Shown: positions 45,566 through 55,400 of the stretch, piece after piece
Layout of the letters: each line of letters opens with the position of its first letter
How positions within the stretch are numbered: position 1 is the first letter of the stretch
NCBI RefSeq assembly: GCF_000717245.1
Contig: NZ_JNYQ01000003.1
Coordinates: 248,001-312,000, forward strand
DNA length: 64,000 bases
Origin: Kitasatospora papulosa
Lineage (GTDB): Bacteria > Actinomycetota > Actinomycetes > Streptomycetales > Streptomycetaceae
Direction of reading: 5' to 3'
Translations under genes and position numbers: made by a program
Notes under the pieces: model-generated
What the model was told of the DNA's origin: nothing
Database searches by the model: none
The model's input: only the letters and a program-made list of their open reading frames with translations

Positions 45566-46221
45566 CGGGCCACCGCCCGCTCCAGGCGGCCGAGCGTCGC
45601 GGAGAACGCTCCGTGCGGCGCGGCGCCGGCGACGTACCGGGCGTCCTCGGCCGTGTCGACGTCGCGCAGGGGCGGCAGGTCGCGCACCGTGAGCCCCGCG
45701 TCCGTCAGGCGGGCCCGCTGGATCGCGCCCGTGTCGGGGCGGGACATCGGCACACCCCGTACGAGGCCGGGGTCCGGCACCGCAAGGCCGAGGGCCCAGA
45801 AGCCTCCGTCCTCGGCGGGTCCGAACCAGGCGTCGCAGCCGTCCCAGGCGTCCTGGGCGAGCGCCGGCGCCAGCAGGGCGGACGTGATCTGGGGGGTGTC
45901 CATCCCGATGAGGAGGGCGGGCCCGGAACAGGTGCCGAAGGCCGCCGCGATGCGTTCGTCGAGCGTGCCCGCGCACTGCGGAAGGACGTCGAAGCCCGAG
46001 GGTGTCCAGGGGCCGGGGTGTCCGTCGAGAACCAGGACGCGCCGCCGCGCGGGCAGCGTGAGGACGGTCCGCAGAGTGTCCTCGAGGGCCGCGGTGGCCA
46101 GCTCCGCGGCCTCGACGGGGCTGAAGGGCGGCGTCAGCCGGGTCTTGACCCGGCCCGGCACCGGCTCCTTGGCGATGACCAGCAGTGCCGTCACTCCCGG
46201 ACACGGTGCGGGCCTGCTCAT
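45562..46221 (-). CDS. DUF2064/TIGR04282-type transferase
   Basis: Protein of 219 residues of the family annotated as TIGR04282 arsenosugar biosynthesis glycosyltransferase. Typical stretches are VIAKEPVPGRVKTRLTPP at the N-terminus, LIGMDTPQITSALLAPAL and GPAEDGGFWALGL. It has a nucleotidyltransferase-like fold and is usually paired, as here, with a GT2 enzyme. Arsenic is not implied by context. Four-base overlaps with both neighbours make a GT2-DUF2064-methyltransferase operon. Confidence 0.87.
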   Translation of the reverse strand: MSRPAPCPGVTALLVIAKEPVPGRVKTRLTPPFSPVEAAELATAALEDTLRTVLTLPARRRVLVLDGHPGPWTPSGFDVLPQCAGTLDERIAAAFGTCSGPALLIGMDTPQITSALLAPALAQDAWDGCDAWFGPAEDGGFWALGLAVPDPGLVRGVPMSRPDTGAIQRARLTDAGLTVRDLPPLRDVDTAEDARYVAGAAPHGAFSATLGRLERAVAR

Positions 46222-46958
46222 CGGGTCGCCTCCGCCCTGATGCTCCGGGGCGTGGGGTACTCCGGCTGCCGCAGCACCTCGCGCATGTCCCGCACCGCGT
46301 GCCACGTCCCCCGCCAGGTGCCGGTGACCTTGGACCTGCCCGTCCGGGGCGCGTAGGGCACGTCGGTCTCCGCGACGCGGAGTCCGGCGTCCGAGGCGCG
46401 CACCACCATCTCCAGGGGGTAGCCGCTGCGCCGGTCCGTCAGGCCGAGGGCCAGCAGCGTCTCCCTGCGCACGGCCCTCATCGGGCCGAGGTCGTGCAGG
46501 CGCAGTCCGGTGCGACGACGCACCATCCGGGACAGGGCGAAGTTGCCCGCTCTGGCGTGCGGCGGCCAGGCGCCTCTCGTCGTGGGACGTCGCCGTCCCA
46601 GGAGCAGGTCGCACCGCCCCTCGGCGACGCGGCGGACGAACCCGGTGAGCAGCCCGGGGTCGAGGGAGCCGTCGCAGTCGCAGAAACACACGTACTCGGC
46701 CTCGGCGGCGAGCAGGCCGGCGTGGCAGGCGGAGCCGAAACCGCGACGCGGTTCGTGCACGACAGTCGCGCCCAGCGAACGGGCGATCGCGGCGGAACCG
46801 TCGGTGGAGCCGTTGTCGACGACGATGGCACGCCATCCTTCCGGGACGCGGGCCAGGACGCTGGGCAGGGCCTCGGCCTCGTCGAGGCAGGGCAGGACGA
46901 TGTCGGCTCGGACGGGGGCTGCGGGATCAGCCTGTGCGTAATCGGTCACGCCGGTCAC
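46218..46958 (-). CDS. Glycosyltransferase family 2
   Basis: GT-A enzyme of 246 residues related to dolichol/polyprenyl-phosphate sugar synthases. It has the N-terminal DIVLPCLDEAEALPSVL, the nucleotide-binding VVDNGSTDGSA, the metal site CFCDCDGSLDPG and GYPLEMVVRA. It may make a polyprenyl-phosphate sugar for the membrane GT-C-like protein at 41636-43039. First gene of its operon. The GTG at 46958 is chosen; a second in-frame GTG nine bases later is nearly as good. Confidence 0.9.
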   Translation of the reverse strand: MTGVTDYAQADPAAPVRADIVLPCLDEAEALPSVLARVPEGWRAIVVDNGSTDGSAAIARSLGATVVHEPRRGFGSACHAGLLAAEAEYVCFCDCDGSLDPGLLTGFVRRVAEGRCDLLLGRRRPTTRGAWPPHARAGNFALSRMVRRRTGLRLHDLGPMRAVRRETLLALGLTDRRSGYPLEMVVRASDAGLRVAETDVPYAPRTGRSKVTGTWRGTWHAVRDMREVLRQPEYPTPRSIRAEATR

Positions 46959-47072
46959 CCTACGGAGCCAAATCCGTCATTTCGGTCTTCAGGTTCTTAC
47001 GAAACGTGGACGTCGACCGTGTGGCGGCCGGTGAACAGCCCTTCGAACGGCGGGTGCTGCCACAGTGTCACC

Positions 47073-47846
47073 ATGCAGAACATCTCCTCTCCTCCGGGCC
47101 CCGGGACCGTTCCACCGACCGGTGCCGGGGACGGCGTGTCGTACGGCCGCGTGCTCGTCGTGGACGACGACCCGACCGTGGCGGAGGTGGCCGCCGGATA
47201 TCTCGGACGCGCCGGTTACGACGTGGGGCGGGCGGACGACGGGCCCGCGGCTCTGGAGAGCGTCGCGGCGCTGCGACCGGACCTGGTGGTGCTCGACCTG
47301 ATGCTGCCGGGCGGCATGGACGGTTTCGAGGTGTGCCGCAGGATCCGCGCCCGCGGACCCGTGCCCGTCATCATGCTCACCGCGAGAGGCGACGAGGACG
47401 ACAGGATCCTCGGGCTGGAGACCGGTGCCGACGACTACGTGACCAAGCCCTTCAGCCCACGCGAACTCGTGCTGCGCGTGGAGGCGGTCCTGCGCCGGTG
47501 GCGGCGGACCGAGCCCGGCCCCTCCGCCGGGATCGGCGGAGCGGGCATCGTCCTGGAGCCCCTGGCCCGGCGGGCGACCCGCGGCGGTGAGGACCTCTGC
47601 CTCACCCTCCGGGAGTTCGACCTGCTCGCGTTCTTCCTGAGGAATCCGGGCCGGGCGTACACCAGGGAGGAGCTGATGCGGGAGGTCTGGGGCTGGGACT
47701 TCGGTGACCTGTCGACGGTGACCGTCCACGTGCGGCGCCTGCGCGGCAAGGTCGAGACCGACCCGGCACGGCCCGCCCTGATCCAGACGGTCTGGGGCGT
47801 GGGATACCGCTTCGACCTGTCCGGCGCTCCCTCTGTGACGGGCTGA
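47073..47846 (+). CDS. OmpR-family response regulator
   Basis: DNA-binding two-component regulator of 257 residues. The receiver domain (25-140) has the acidic pocket DDD (31-33), phospho-acceptor D75 (VVLDLMLPG), T/K switch residues (MLTARG, TKPFSPREL). The winged-helix output domain (160-252) has LTLREFDLLAFFLRNPGRAYTREEL and TVTVHVRRLRGKVE. Divergent from the GT2 operon with 114 bases between, and five bases before its kinase gene. Confidence 0.95.
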   Translation: MQNISSPPGPGTVPPTGAGDGVSYGRVLVVDDDPTVAEVAAGYLGRAGYDVGRADDGPAALESVAALRPDLVVLDLMLPGGMDGFEVCRRIRARGPVPVIMLTARGDEDDRILGLETGADDYVTKPFSPRELVLRVEAVLRRWRRTEPGPSAGIGGAGIVLEPLARRATRGGEDLCLTLREFDLLAFFLRNPGRAYTREELMREVWGWDFGDLSTVTVHVRRLRGKVETDPARPALIQTVWGVGYRFDLSGAPSVTG

Positions 47847-47851
47847 CCGGC

Positions 47852-48967
47852 GTGGCCGACATCGCGCTCATCGCTCTCTTCGCCTTCCTGGGCGCGGCCG
47901 CCGCGGGCCTGCTGGGAGCGCTCGCCCTGCGTCTGCTGCGACACCGCACCCTCGTCGTGTCGCTGACGGTCGTCGCGGCCGTGGCGGTGACGGCGATGCT
48001 GGCGGGGACCCTGACGGTGGCGTGGGCCATGTTCCTGTCCCCGCACGATCTGACGGTGGTGACGACCGTGGTGGCCATGGCCGCCGTGGTCTCCCTCGTG
48101 ACCGCGGTGCTGCTGGGACGCTGGGTGGCCGCCCGGAGCCGGGACCTGGCCCTGGCAGCCCGGTCCTTCGGCGACGGGGGCACCTTCGCCGCACCGGAGG
48201 GCCAGGCCACCGCGGAGCTCGCGGCCCTCACCCGGGAACTCGCGGCCACCAGCGCGAAACTGGCCGGTTCCAGGGAGCGTGAGCAGGCGCTGGAGAGGTC
48301 ACGCCGCGAACTCGTCGCCTGGATCTCCCACGATCTGCGGACCCCGCTGACGGGGCTGCGTGCCATGTCCGAGGCGCTGGAGGACGGGATGGCCCCCGAT
48401 TCCGGCCGCTACCTGCGGCAGATACGGACGGAGGTCGAGCGCATGAACGACATGGTCGGCGACCTGTTCGAACTCTCCCGGATCCACGCCGGGTCGCTGG
48501 CCCTGACCCCCTCCCGTGTCTCCGCCCTCGACCTGGTCGGTGACGCACTCGCCGGCGCGCATCCCCTGGCACGCGAACGCGGGGTGCGGCTGGTGGGCGG
48601 TCGGATCGACGCGGTGCCCGTGGAGGTGGACAGCAAGGAGATGAGCCGGGTCATGGCCAACCTCCTCATCAACGCGATCCGTCGCACCCCCGCCGACGGG
48701 ACGGTCGCGGTCGCGGCGCGGCGGTCGCCGGAGGGCATCGTCCTCTCGGTGACGGACGCCTGCGGCGGGATCCCCGAGGAGGACCTGGCCCGGGTCTTCG
48801 ACACGGGCTGGCGGGGCACGCACGCCCGTACCCCGCCGGCCGGGGCGGGTCTCGGGCTCGCCATCGTGCGGGGCATCGTCGAGGCGCACGCGGGCCGTAC
48901 CGGCGTACGGAACGTGGCGGGCGGCTGCTGCTTCGAAGTCACCCTGCCCGCGGCGCGGGGAGGGTGA
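47852..48967 (+). CDS. Two-component sensor histidine kinase
   Basis: Membrane kinase of 371 residues: membrane segments at about 3-28, 34-60 and 68-90, a HAMP-like linker, the H-box ELVAWISHDLRTPLTGLRAM (H160), then the ATPase domain with N-box NLLINAIRRTP, G1 DACGGIPEEDL and G2 GAGLGLAIVRGIVEAH. The loop between helices is short, so it probably senses a membrane or intramembrane cue. GTG start, five bases after the regulator's stop. Converges on the epimerase gene. Confidence 0.93.
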   Translation: MADIALIALFAFLGAAAAGLLGALALRLLRHRTLVVSLTVVAAVAVTAMLAGTLTVAWAMFLSPHDLTVVTTVVAMAAVVSLVTAVLLGRWVAARSRDLALAARSFGDGGTFAAPEGQATAELAALTRELAATSAKLAGSREREQALERSRRELVAWISHDLRTPLTGLRAMSEALEDGMAPDSGRYLRQIRTEVERMNDMVGDLFELSRIHAGSLALTPSRVSALDLVGDALAGAHPLARERGVRLVGGRIDAVPVEVDSKEMSRVMANLLINAIRRTPADGTVAVAARRSPEGIVLSVTDACGGIPEEDLARVFDTGWRGTHARTPPAGAGLGLAIVRGIVEAHAGRTGVRNVAGGCCFEVTLPAARGG

Positions 48968-48977
48968 CCCGGGAGGG

Positions 48978-50036
48978 CTACCCGGCGCCGCGCAGGGGTT
49001 CGGTGGCGAATTCCCTCATGCCGGTGACGAAGTCGGTCGCCGGTTTCCAGCCGAGCTCCTCGCGGAGCCGTCGCGAGTCCGCCGTCACGTGCCTCACGTC
49101 CCCGAGCCGGTACTCACCGGTCACGACGGGCGCCGGGCCGCCGTGCGCCGAGGCCAGGGCCCAGGCCATCTCACCGATGGTGTGAGGGACGCCGCTGCCC
49201 GTGTTGTAGGCGTCGAACGAGCCGGGTCCGCGCTCCCGGAGAGCCGCGAGCGCCGTCACGTTGGCCGTGGCGACGTCCCGGACGTGGACGAAGTCGCGCC
49301 GCTGGCCGCCGTCCTCGAACACCCGGGGCGACTCGCCGCGGGCCAGAGCCGAGCGGAAGAAGGACGCCACGCCGGCGTACGGCGTGTCGCGCGGCATCCC
49401 CGGCCCGTACACGTTGTGGTAGCGCAGTGCCACGGCCCGGCCGCCCGTCGCACGGGTCCAGGCGGCGGCGAGGTGTTCCTGGGCGAGCTTGGTCGCGGCG
49501 TAGACGTTGCGCGGATCGACGGGGGCGTCCTCGGTGACGAGCCCGGGCACCAGTTCCGACCGGCAGGAAGGGCACCGGGGTTCGAAACGGCCCGCGTCCA
49601 GGTCGGCCACCGACCTGGGGCCGGGGCGGACCACGCCGTGCCGGGGACAGTCGTAGCGCCCCTCGCCGTAGACCACCATGGACCCGGCCAGCACCAGATC
49701 CCGGATCCCGGCCGCCGCCATCTCCGCCAGCAGCACCGCCGTGCCGAAGTCGTTGCAGCCGACGTACTGCGGTGCGTCCGCGAAGTCCTTGCCCAGACCC
49801 ACCATGGCCGCCTGGTGGCACACGGCGTCGATGCCGGTCAGCGCCCCGGCGACGGCCTCACGGTCCCGTACGTCCGCGACGACCGAACGGACACCGGGCG
49901 GGGGCGGGGGCACGGAGGCGCCGTGGGCGGACGGCAGGAGTGCGTCCAGGACCACCGGCTCGTGCCCGTCGGCGGCGAGTGTCCGGACGATCTGGGATCC
50001 GATGAACCCGGCTCCGCCGGTGACCAGTACGCGCAT
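48978..50036 (-). CDS. NAD-dependent sugar epimerase/dehydratase (extended SDR)
   Basis: Nucleotide-sugar modifying enzyme of 352 residues. The cofactor site is VTGGAGFIGS (5-14) and the catalytic pair YAATK (YxxxK). Between them an insertion with cysteines (YDCPRHG and PRCPSCRSE) may bind zinc; a similar insertion occurs in dTDP-L-rhamnose 4-epimerase-type proteins, so a 4-epimerase role is suggested, not proven. ATG at 50036 begins exactly at the Rossmann strand; the frame is open upstream without support. Confidence 0.88.
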   Translation of the reverse strand: MRVLVTGGAGFIGSQIVRTLAADGHEPVVLDALLPSAHGASVPPPPPGVRSVVADVRDREAVAGALTGIDAVCHQAAMVGLGKDFADAPQYVGCNDFGTAVLLAEMAAAGIRDLVLAGSMVVYGEGRYDCPRHGVVRPGPRSVADLDAGRFEPRCPSCRSELVPGLVTEDAPVDPRNVYAATKLAQEHLAAAWTRATGGRAVALRYHNVYGPGMPRDTPYAGVASFFRSALARGESPRVFEDGGQRRDFVHVRDVATANVTALAALRERGPGSFDAYNTGSGVPHTIGEMAWALASAHGGPAPVVTGEYRLGDVRHVTADSRRLREELGWKPATDFVTGMREFATEPLRGAG

Positions 50037-50274
50037 GGCCGCCACGCTAGGACCGGCCGGGACGGGAATCGCGGTCCGGCGCGCCCACGTCACCCGACCG
50101 TAAGAAGGTCCGGGGCCGTCCGGCGACACCCGGGCACGTCCGACACGCGTCTCCCCGACGCGTCGCTTCCGGATCACCGGTGTCTCTTCGATACTGGTGC
50201 CGTACGCAGGACCGGACCCGCACCGACGGGCGGTCGGTACCCCCGGCCGGTCGTTGCTCCCCCAGGAGGAACCC

Positions 50275-51267
50275 TTGCGCATGCTCATCAACGTGCCGGA
50301 GACCGTCGTCGCGGACGGACTCCGCGGAATGGCCGCCGCCCACCCGGACCTCGTGGTGGACGTGGACAACCGGGTCGTGGTCCGGCGTGACGCCCCGGTC
50401 GCCGGGAAGGTGGGGCTGGTGTCCGGGGGCGGTTCGGGACACGAGCCGCTGCACGCGGGGTTCGTCGGGCCCGGGATGCTGTCCGCGGCGTGTCCCGGGG
50501 AGGTCTTCACCTCACCGGTGCCCGATCAGATGGTGCGGGCGGCCGCCGCGGTCGACAGCGGCTCGGGCGTGCTGTTCGTCGTGAAGAACTACACCGGCGA
50601 CGTGCTCAACTTCGACATGGCCGCCGAGCTCGCCGAGGACGAGGGTGTCCAGGTCGCCCGGGTCCTGGTCGACGACGACGTGGCGGTGGCGGACAGCACG
50701 TTCACGGCAGGCCGGCGCGGCACCGGGGCGACCCTGTTCGTCGAGAAGATCGCCGGTGCGCTCGCCGACGAGGGTGCGCCTCTGGAGCGGGTGGAGGCCA
50801 TGGCCCGGCGCGTGAACGAGTCCGCGCGGAGCTTCGGGGTGGCGCTCAGCTCCGTCACCACTCCGGCCAAGGGGACACCGACGTTCGATCTTTCCCCGGG
50901 CGAGCTGGAGTTGGGTATCGGAATCCACGGTGAGCCCGGCCGGGAGCGCCGTCCGATGATGACGTCCGGGGAGATCGCCGACGTGGCGGTCCACGCGGTA
51001 CTGGAGGATCTGCGCCCGGCCGGCCCGGTGCTGGTGCTGGTCAACGGGATGGGCGCCACGCCGCTGCTGGAGCTGTACGGATTCAATGCCGAGGTGCAGC
51101 GGGTGCTGTCCGAGCGGGGGGTGACGGTGGCTCGTACGCTGGTGGGCAACTACGTGACGTCGCTCGACATGGCAGGCTGCTCGGTGACGCTCTGCCAGGT
51201 GGACGAGGAGATGGTGCGGCTCTGGGACGCGCCGGTACAGACGCCCGCGTTGCGCTGGGGCCGGTGA
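50275..51267 (+). CDS. dhaK: Dihydroxyacetone kinase subunit DhaK
   Basis: Substrate-binding subunit of 330 residues; dihydroxyacetone is bound covalently through a histidine, here in GIGIHGEPG (H218). GLVSGGGSGHEPLHAGFVG (about 44-62) and VKNYTGDVLNFDMAAE are further signatures. A TTG at 50275 is preferred since AGGAGG ends five bases before it and many relatives begin M-R/K-MLINV; an ATG two codons later is the alternative. First gene of dhaKLM. Confidence 0.95.
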   Translation: MRMLINVPETVVADGLRGMAAAHPDLVVDVDNRVVVRRDAPVAGKVGLVSGGGSGHEPLHAGFVGPGMLSAACPGEVFTSPVPDQMVRAAAAVDSGSGVLFVVKNYTGDVLNFDMAAELAEDEGVQVARVLVDDDVAVADSTFTAGRRGTGATLFVEKIAGALADEGAPLERVEAMARRVNESARSFGVALSSVTTPAKGTPTFDLSPGELELGIGIHGEPGRERRPMMTSGEIADVAVHAVLEDLRPAGPVLVLVNGMGATPLLELYGFNAEVQRVLSERGVTVARTLVGNYVTSLDMAGCSVTLCQVDEEMVRLWDAPVQTPALRWGR

Positions 51268-51314
51268 ACGGACTTCCCGCCGGACCCTCCACCGTACGAG
51301 GAACAGGAGATCTT

Positions 51315-51932
51315 GTGCTCGACACCGATTTCTTCCGTCGCTGGATGGCCGTCACCGCGGCCACCGTCGACCGTGAGGCGGACCGGCTGACCGAGCTCGA
51401 CGCCGCCATCGGGGACGCCGACCACGGGAGCAACATGCGGCGCGGCTTCGCCGCCGTGAACGACGTTCTCGAGAAGGAGGACCCTCGGACGCCGGGGACG
51501 GTGCTGACGCTGGCCGGCCGCCACCTGATCTCGACGGTCGGCGGAGCGTCCGGGCCGTTGTACGGGACGCTGCTGCGCCGTACCGGGAAGGCCCTGGGTG
51601 ACGCGACGGAGGTGACCACGGATCAGCTGGCCGACGCCCTCGGGGCCGGTGTCGCCGCGGTGACGCAGCTCGGAGGGGCGCAGGCCGGGGACAAGACGAT
51701 GCTCGACGCGCTGCTGCCGGCCGTCGAGGTGCTCGGTACCTCGTTCGAGGCGGCCCGGGACGCGGCGCTGGCCGGTGCGCTGGAGACCGTCCCCATGCGG
51801 GCGCGCAAGGGCAGGGCGAGCTATCTCGGCGAGCGCAGCATCGGGCACCAGGACCCGGGGGCCGCCTCGTCGGCGCTGCTGGTCGGGGCGCTCGTCGAGG
51901 CCGCCGGGTCGAGCGACGGGAGCGCCGGGTGA
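51315..51932 (+). CDS. dhaL: Dihydroxyacetone kinase subunit DhaL
   Basis: ADP-binding subunit of 205 residues that passes phosphate from DhaM to dihydroxyacetone. Nucleotide/metal motifs are AAIGDADHGSNMRRG, STVGGASGPLYGT, GAQAGDKTMLDALLP and RKGRASYLGERSIGHQDPGA. GTG at 51315 with AGGAG five bases upstream is chosen over a GTG at 51264 that overlaps dhaK. Overlaps dhaM by four bases. Confidence 0.95.
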   Translation: MLDTDFFRRWMAVTAATVDREADRLTELDAAIGDADHGSNMRRGFAAVNDVLEKEDPRTPGTVLTLAGRHLISTVGGASGPLYGTLLRRTGKALGDATEVTTDQLADALGAGVAAVTQLGGAQAGDKTMLDALLPAVEVLGTSFEAARDAALAGALETVPMRARKGRASYLGERSIGHQDPGAASSALLVGALVEAAGSSDGSAG

Positions 51933-52339
51933 GCGACGAGCGGCAGGTCGGGATCGTGCTGGTCTCGCACAGCGGGCCGGTGGCGGAAGCCGTCGTCGAA
52001 CTGGCCAGGGGTCTGGCGGCCGGTGGTGCGACGGCGCCGATGGCGGCGGCGGGCGGCACCTCGGCCGGCGGCCTGGGGACGAGCGCGGAGCTGGTCTCCG
52101 AGGCTGCGAGAGAGGTCGACAGGGGTGCCGGGGTGGCCCTGCTCGTCGATCTCGGGAGCGCGGTGCTCACGGTGAAGTCCATGCTGGCGGAGGGCGACGA
52201 ACTGCCCGACGGCGCGCGGCTGGTGGACGCCCCGTTCGTGGAGGGTGCGATCTCCGCCCTGGTGACCGCGTCGGCGGGGGGCGACCTGGACGCCGTGGAG
52301 GCAGCGGCGACGGACGCGTACGGCTACCGCAAGACCTGA
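51929..52339 (+). CDS. dhaM: PTS-dependent phosphotransferase subunit DhaM
   Basis: Mannose-type EIIA domain of 136 residues that accepts phosphate from HPr on H14 (VLVSHSGPVAE) and gives it to DhaL-bound ADP. It is a single domain, without the fused HPr and EI parts found in E. coli DhaM, so it depends on the general PTS proteins. GTGA overlap with dhaL. A strong terminator ends the operon. Confidence 0.93.
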   Translation: MSDERQVGIVLVSHSGPVAEAVVELARGLAAGGATAPMAAAGGTSAGGLGTSAELVSEAAREVDRGAGVALLVDLGSAVLTVKSMLAEGDELPDGARLVDAPFVEGAISALVTASAGGDLDAVEAAATDAYGYRKT

Positions 52340-52400
52340 GCGGTGCCACGCCGGGCACCGGTGAGCGGGATGCCCGGCGCGGTGGCGTACGCGAGGCACC

Positions 52401-52434
52401 GCTGGGCTCCCCGGGCCGACCCGGGGAGCCCAGC
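52401..52434 (+). terminator. Terminator of the dhaKLM operon
   Basis: Perfect 15-base stem (GCTGGGCTCCCCGGG) with a CCGA loop, 61 bases after dhaM; the convergent gene ends 21 bases further on, so it may serve both. Confidence 0.85.
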
Positions 52435-52455
52435 GCGAGCCGTGTGCTCAGGTCG

Positions 52456-55400
52456 TCAGGCGGCCGGCGCCACCTCCCCGGCCGTGATCATGATCTCCGC
52501 CCGCCGGACCACGCCGTTGACGGTCACCGCGAGTGTGACGGTGCCCGTCCGGAGCGCGGTGAGCGTGCCCGTGGCGGGGTCCAGCGTCGCGATGTGGCGC
52601 GCACGGGCGCCGTCGGGATCGCCGATGTGGATGTTCGGCGAACCGGTCCAGTCGGCGCTCAGCGGAAAGGCCGCCGGCACGGTACGTGTGCCTTGGGTGA
52701 CCTGGGCGGTGACTGCCGCGCTCCGGCCCCTGACCAGCTGGGAGGGGGCTGTCAGGGTCAGGGCGTCGACGTGGGCGCGGGTCTGGACCGACACCCAGTC
52801 GGGGCCGCCCCGCCAGGGCTGCCGGCGCGCCGCCGCCTGTTCCCCGGGCAGGACCCGGTCGGCGCCGACCAGCGACCAGCCGGTGAATCCGCCCTCGTCC
52901 GCGGGGCCGGCCGGCGCCTTGCCGGCGTTCCCGTTGACCAGATACGGGACTCCGTCCACGCGTGAGGCGTCGAAGACCCCCACGTGGCTGCCGATGAAGG
53001 CAGCGCCCTTGCCCGTCGTGCGCCGGAAGTCGGCGAGCCACTGTTCGAGGAGGGCCGCCTCCTTGCGGTCGCTCAGCCGGCTTCCCTGCTGCGCGGTGGG
53101 ATCGCGTGGGGGTACGTGCTCGATCAGCATCACGGCGCCGACGGATCGGTCCGTGGCCGCCGCGTCCAACTGGGCGCGCAGTTCCTTGATCTGGTCGAAG
53201 CCGCCGCTGCGGAGGCTGAGACCCGAGGTGTCGAGTGTGATGACGCGGGTCCCCTCGTGGTCGAACGTGCGCCGTGCCGGGCCGAACTCGGCGACGAAGT
53301 CGTCGATCCTGCCGCCCATCACCTCGTGGTTGCCCGGTACGTAGTACCAGGGCAGCGAGTCGCCCAGTTCCTCGTCGAGGATCTGTCGGGCGAAGGCCAG
53401 GTCGGCGGGCGAGCCCTCGTCGACGAGGTCGCCGTTGACGACCAGGAAGTCGGGCCGGGCCGCCTTGATCTCGCGCAGGGTGCGACGGGCCTGCCGGACG
53501 AGTGCGCTGTCCGGGTCCCGCGCGACGAACTGCGCGTCCGACATGACCGCGAACTGCCAGTCCCGGGCCTCGGTCACGGTGGCCGGGTCGATCAACGGGT
53601 CCGCGTTGCGGGCCTGTTCGGGCAGATCGACGGTGGGCGGCACCTGGGCGGTCAGGCCGTCGATGACGATCTCGCCGGTGTACTGCCGGGCCGCGGCGGT
53701 CTCGGCGAGGTAGAAGCGGTGCACGGTCAGGGGAGCCGGCGCACCCGGCGGCACGGTGAAGGTGACCTGACGCCAGCCGGTCCAGGTGATGTAGGTCCCG
53801 CGCAGCAGCTGGTCGGACCCCGCGGCGTCCTTCAGGTGCAGGGTGGGCCAGGCGCCGTTGCCGTCCCCCTTGATCCAGAGGGTGAACGTCTGCGGCCGGC
53901 CGGGCACGACGAGGGGCCGCGGCGGAGTCGCGTAGGCGGCGCGCGTGGCGGTCGAGCGGGTGAAGTCGTAGGTGAGCCGCAGGCCGGTGCCGGAGTGCCC
54001 GTCGGGGGTCGCGGCGAGCGAACCGTCGGCGCGGGCCTGGCTGAACGTCCATGATCCGGCGTCGTCGAAGTCCGCCGACGTCTGTTCGGTGAGGCCGACG
54101 CTCACCGCGAGGGTGGTGCTGACCCCGGCCACCGTGGCCGTGATCCGTCCCGCCCCGGAGCCGGTCAGGGACGTGACGGTGAAGGAGCCCCGGCCGTCGT
54201 CGGCGACGGCGAACCGTGTGCGGTCGTAGTCGAGGTCGATGTCCGCCGGTTCGACCGGGGCACTCGCTCCGTGCGAGTCGAGTCCCACGATGCCGAAGGT
54301 GCCGGTCGCCTTCTCGTCCGCCAGGCCGACGCGCGGGGTGGTGGGCCGGATACGGGCCAGCCGGTCGAGGACGGTGAGCCGGGTACCGCCGTGGGCTCCG
54401 GCGCGTTCGGCCCGGACGTCGGTCGCGCCGCTGCGGCGGGCGGTGAACGTTCCCCGGGCGTCGACGCTGCCGATCGCGGGGCTGACGGCACGCCAGCGCG
54501 GGGCGCCCGCGGCGGGACCGTACGTCTCGTCGTACCCGGCGGCGGTGAGCTGCCGGGTCAGTCCGGGGAAGACCCTTTCCGGATGGCCGCCGGCGACGGG
54601 GTCGTCGCCGGGCGCGGTCGCCGCCGGAGTCCGGGTCTCGACCCAGAACCCGTCGAGGCGCCCGCTGCCGTCGGGGGCGGTCAGGGCGAGGCCGTTGGGG
54701 ACCGTGCGTTCGCTGCCGTCGGACGGGCTGTTCTCGACCCGCAGCGTGTCACTGCCGGGTTGACGGGCGACCAGCGTCGAGGACCCTCCTCCGTCGAGGT
54801 TGAGGGCGCTGTACGAACCGGCCCGGCGCATCATCTCGCCCAGCTCGGTGAGGGTGACGCCGCCGCTGTCGGTCTGCCGGCCGTCGACGGTGACGACCTG
54901 CATGGTCCGGCCGTCCTCGGAGAACCCGACCGCGGTACGGGGGGCCGCGGTGTTGTTGCCCTCGCCGTCGTGGTTCTGTGCCGCCCCGTCGACGACGAGC
55001 AGTTCCCGGCCTCCCACGGCGGTGCGCGGGACGGCTCCGCCGTCGGTGCGCGCCCGGTAGGCGATCTTGACGGGGTCGCCGGGTTCGAGGGCGGCCAGCA
55101 GGCCCGCCCCGGCCTCCCGGCCGACGAGGACCACCGTGTCCTCGGGCACGGGCCCCGATCCGGGGCCGTCCGACACGGAGACGACCTCGCCGTCACGCAC
55201 GGCCACTTCGGCGACGGGGCGCGCGTCGTCGACGGTCGGTGCGCGGTCGGCTCCGCCCCAGGCCGACGTGTAGGCGCCCACGCCCTGGGCGGGTACGTTC
55301 GCGGCGTTGTACGCGGCCAGCGGGTGTCCGCCCGAGGGGAGGGTCAGCGTGCCCTCGAAGTACAGCTCGAGGACGCGGCCCGCGTTCCGCGGCCCGAAGC

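Noticed and set aside
45562..46221. Arsenosugar biosynthesis cluster
   Set aside because: The family name of the DUF2064 protein suggests it, but no arsenic gene (arsM, arsS) is nearby; the neighbours point to general glycan chemistry.
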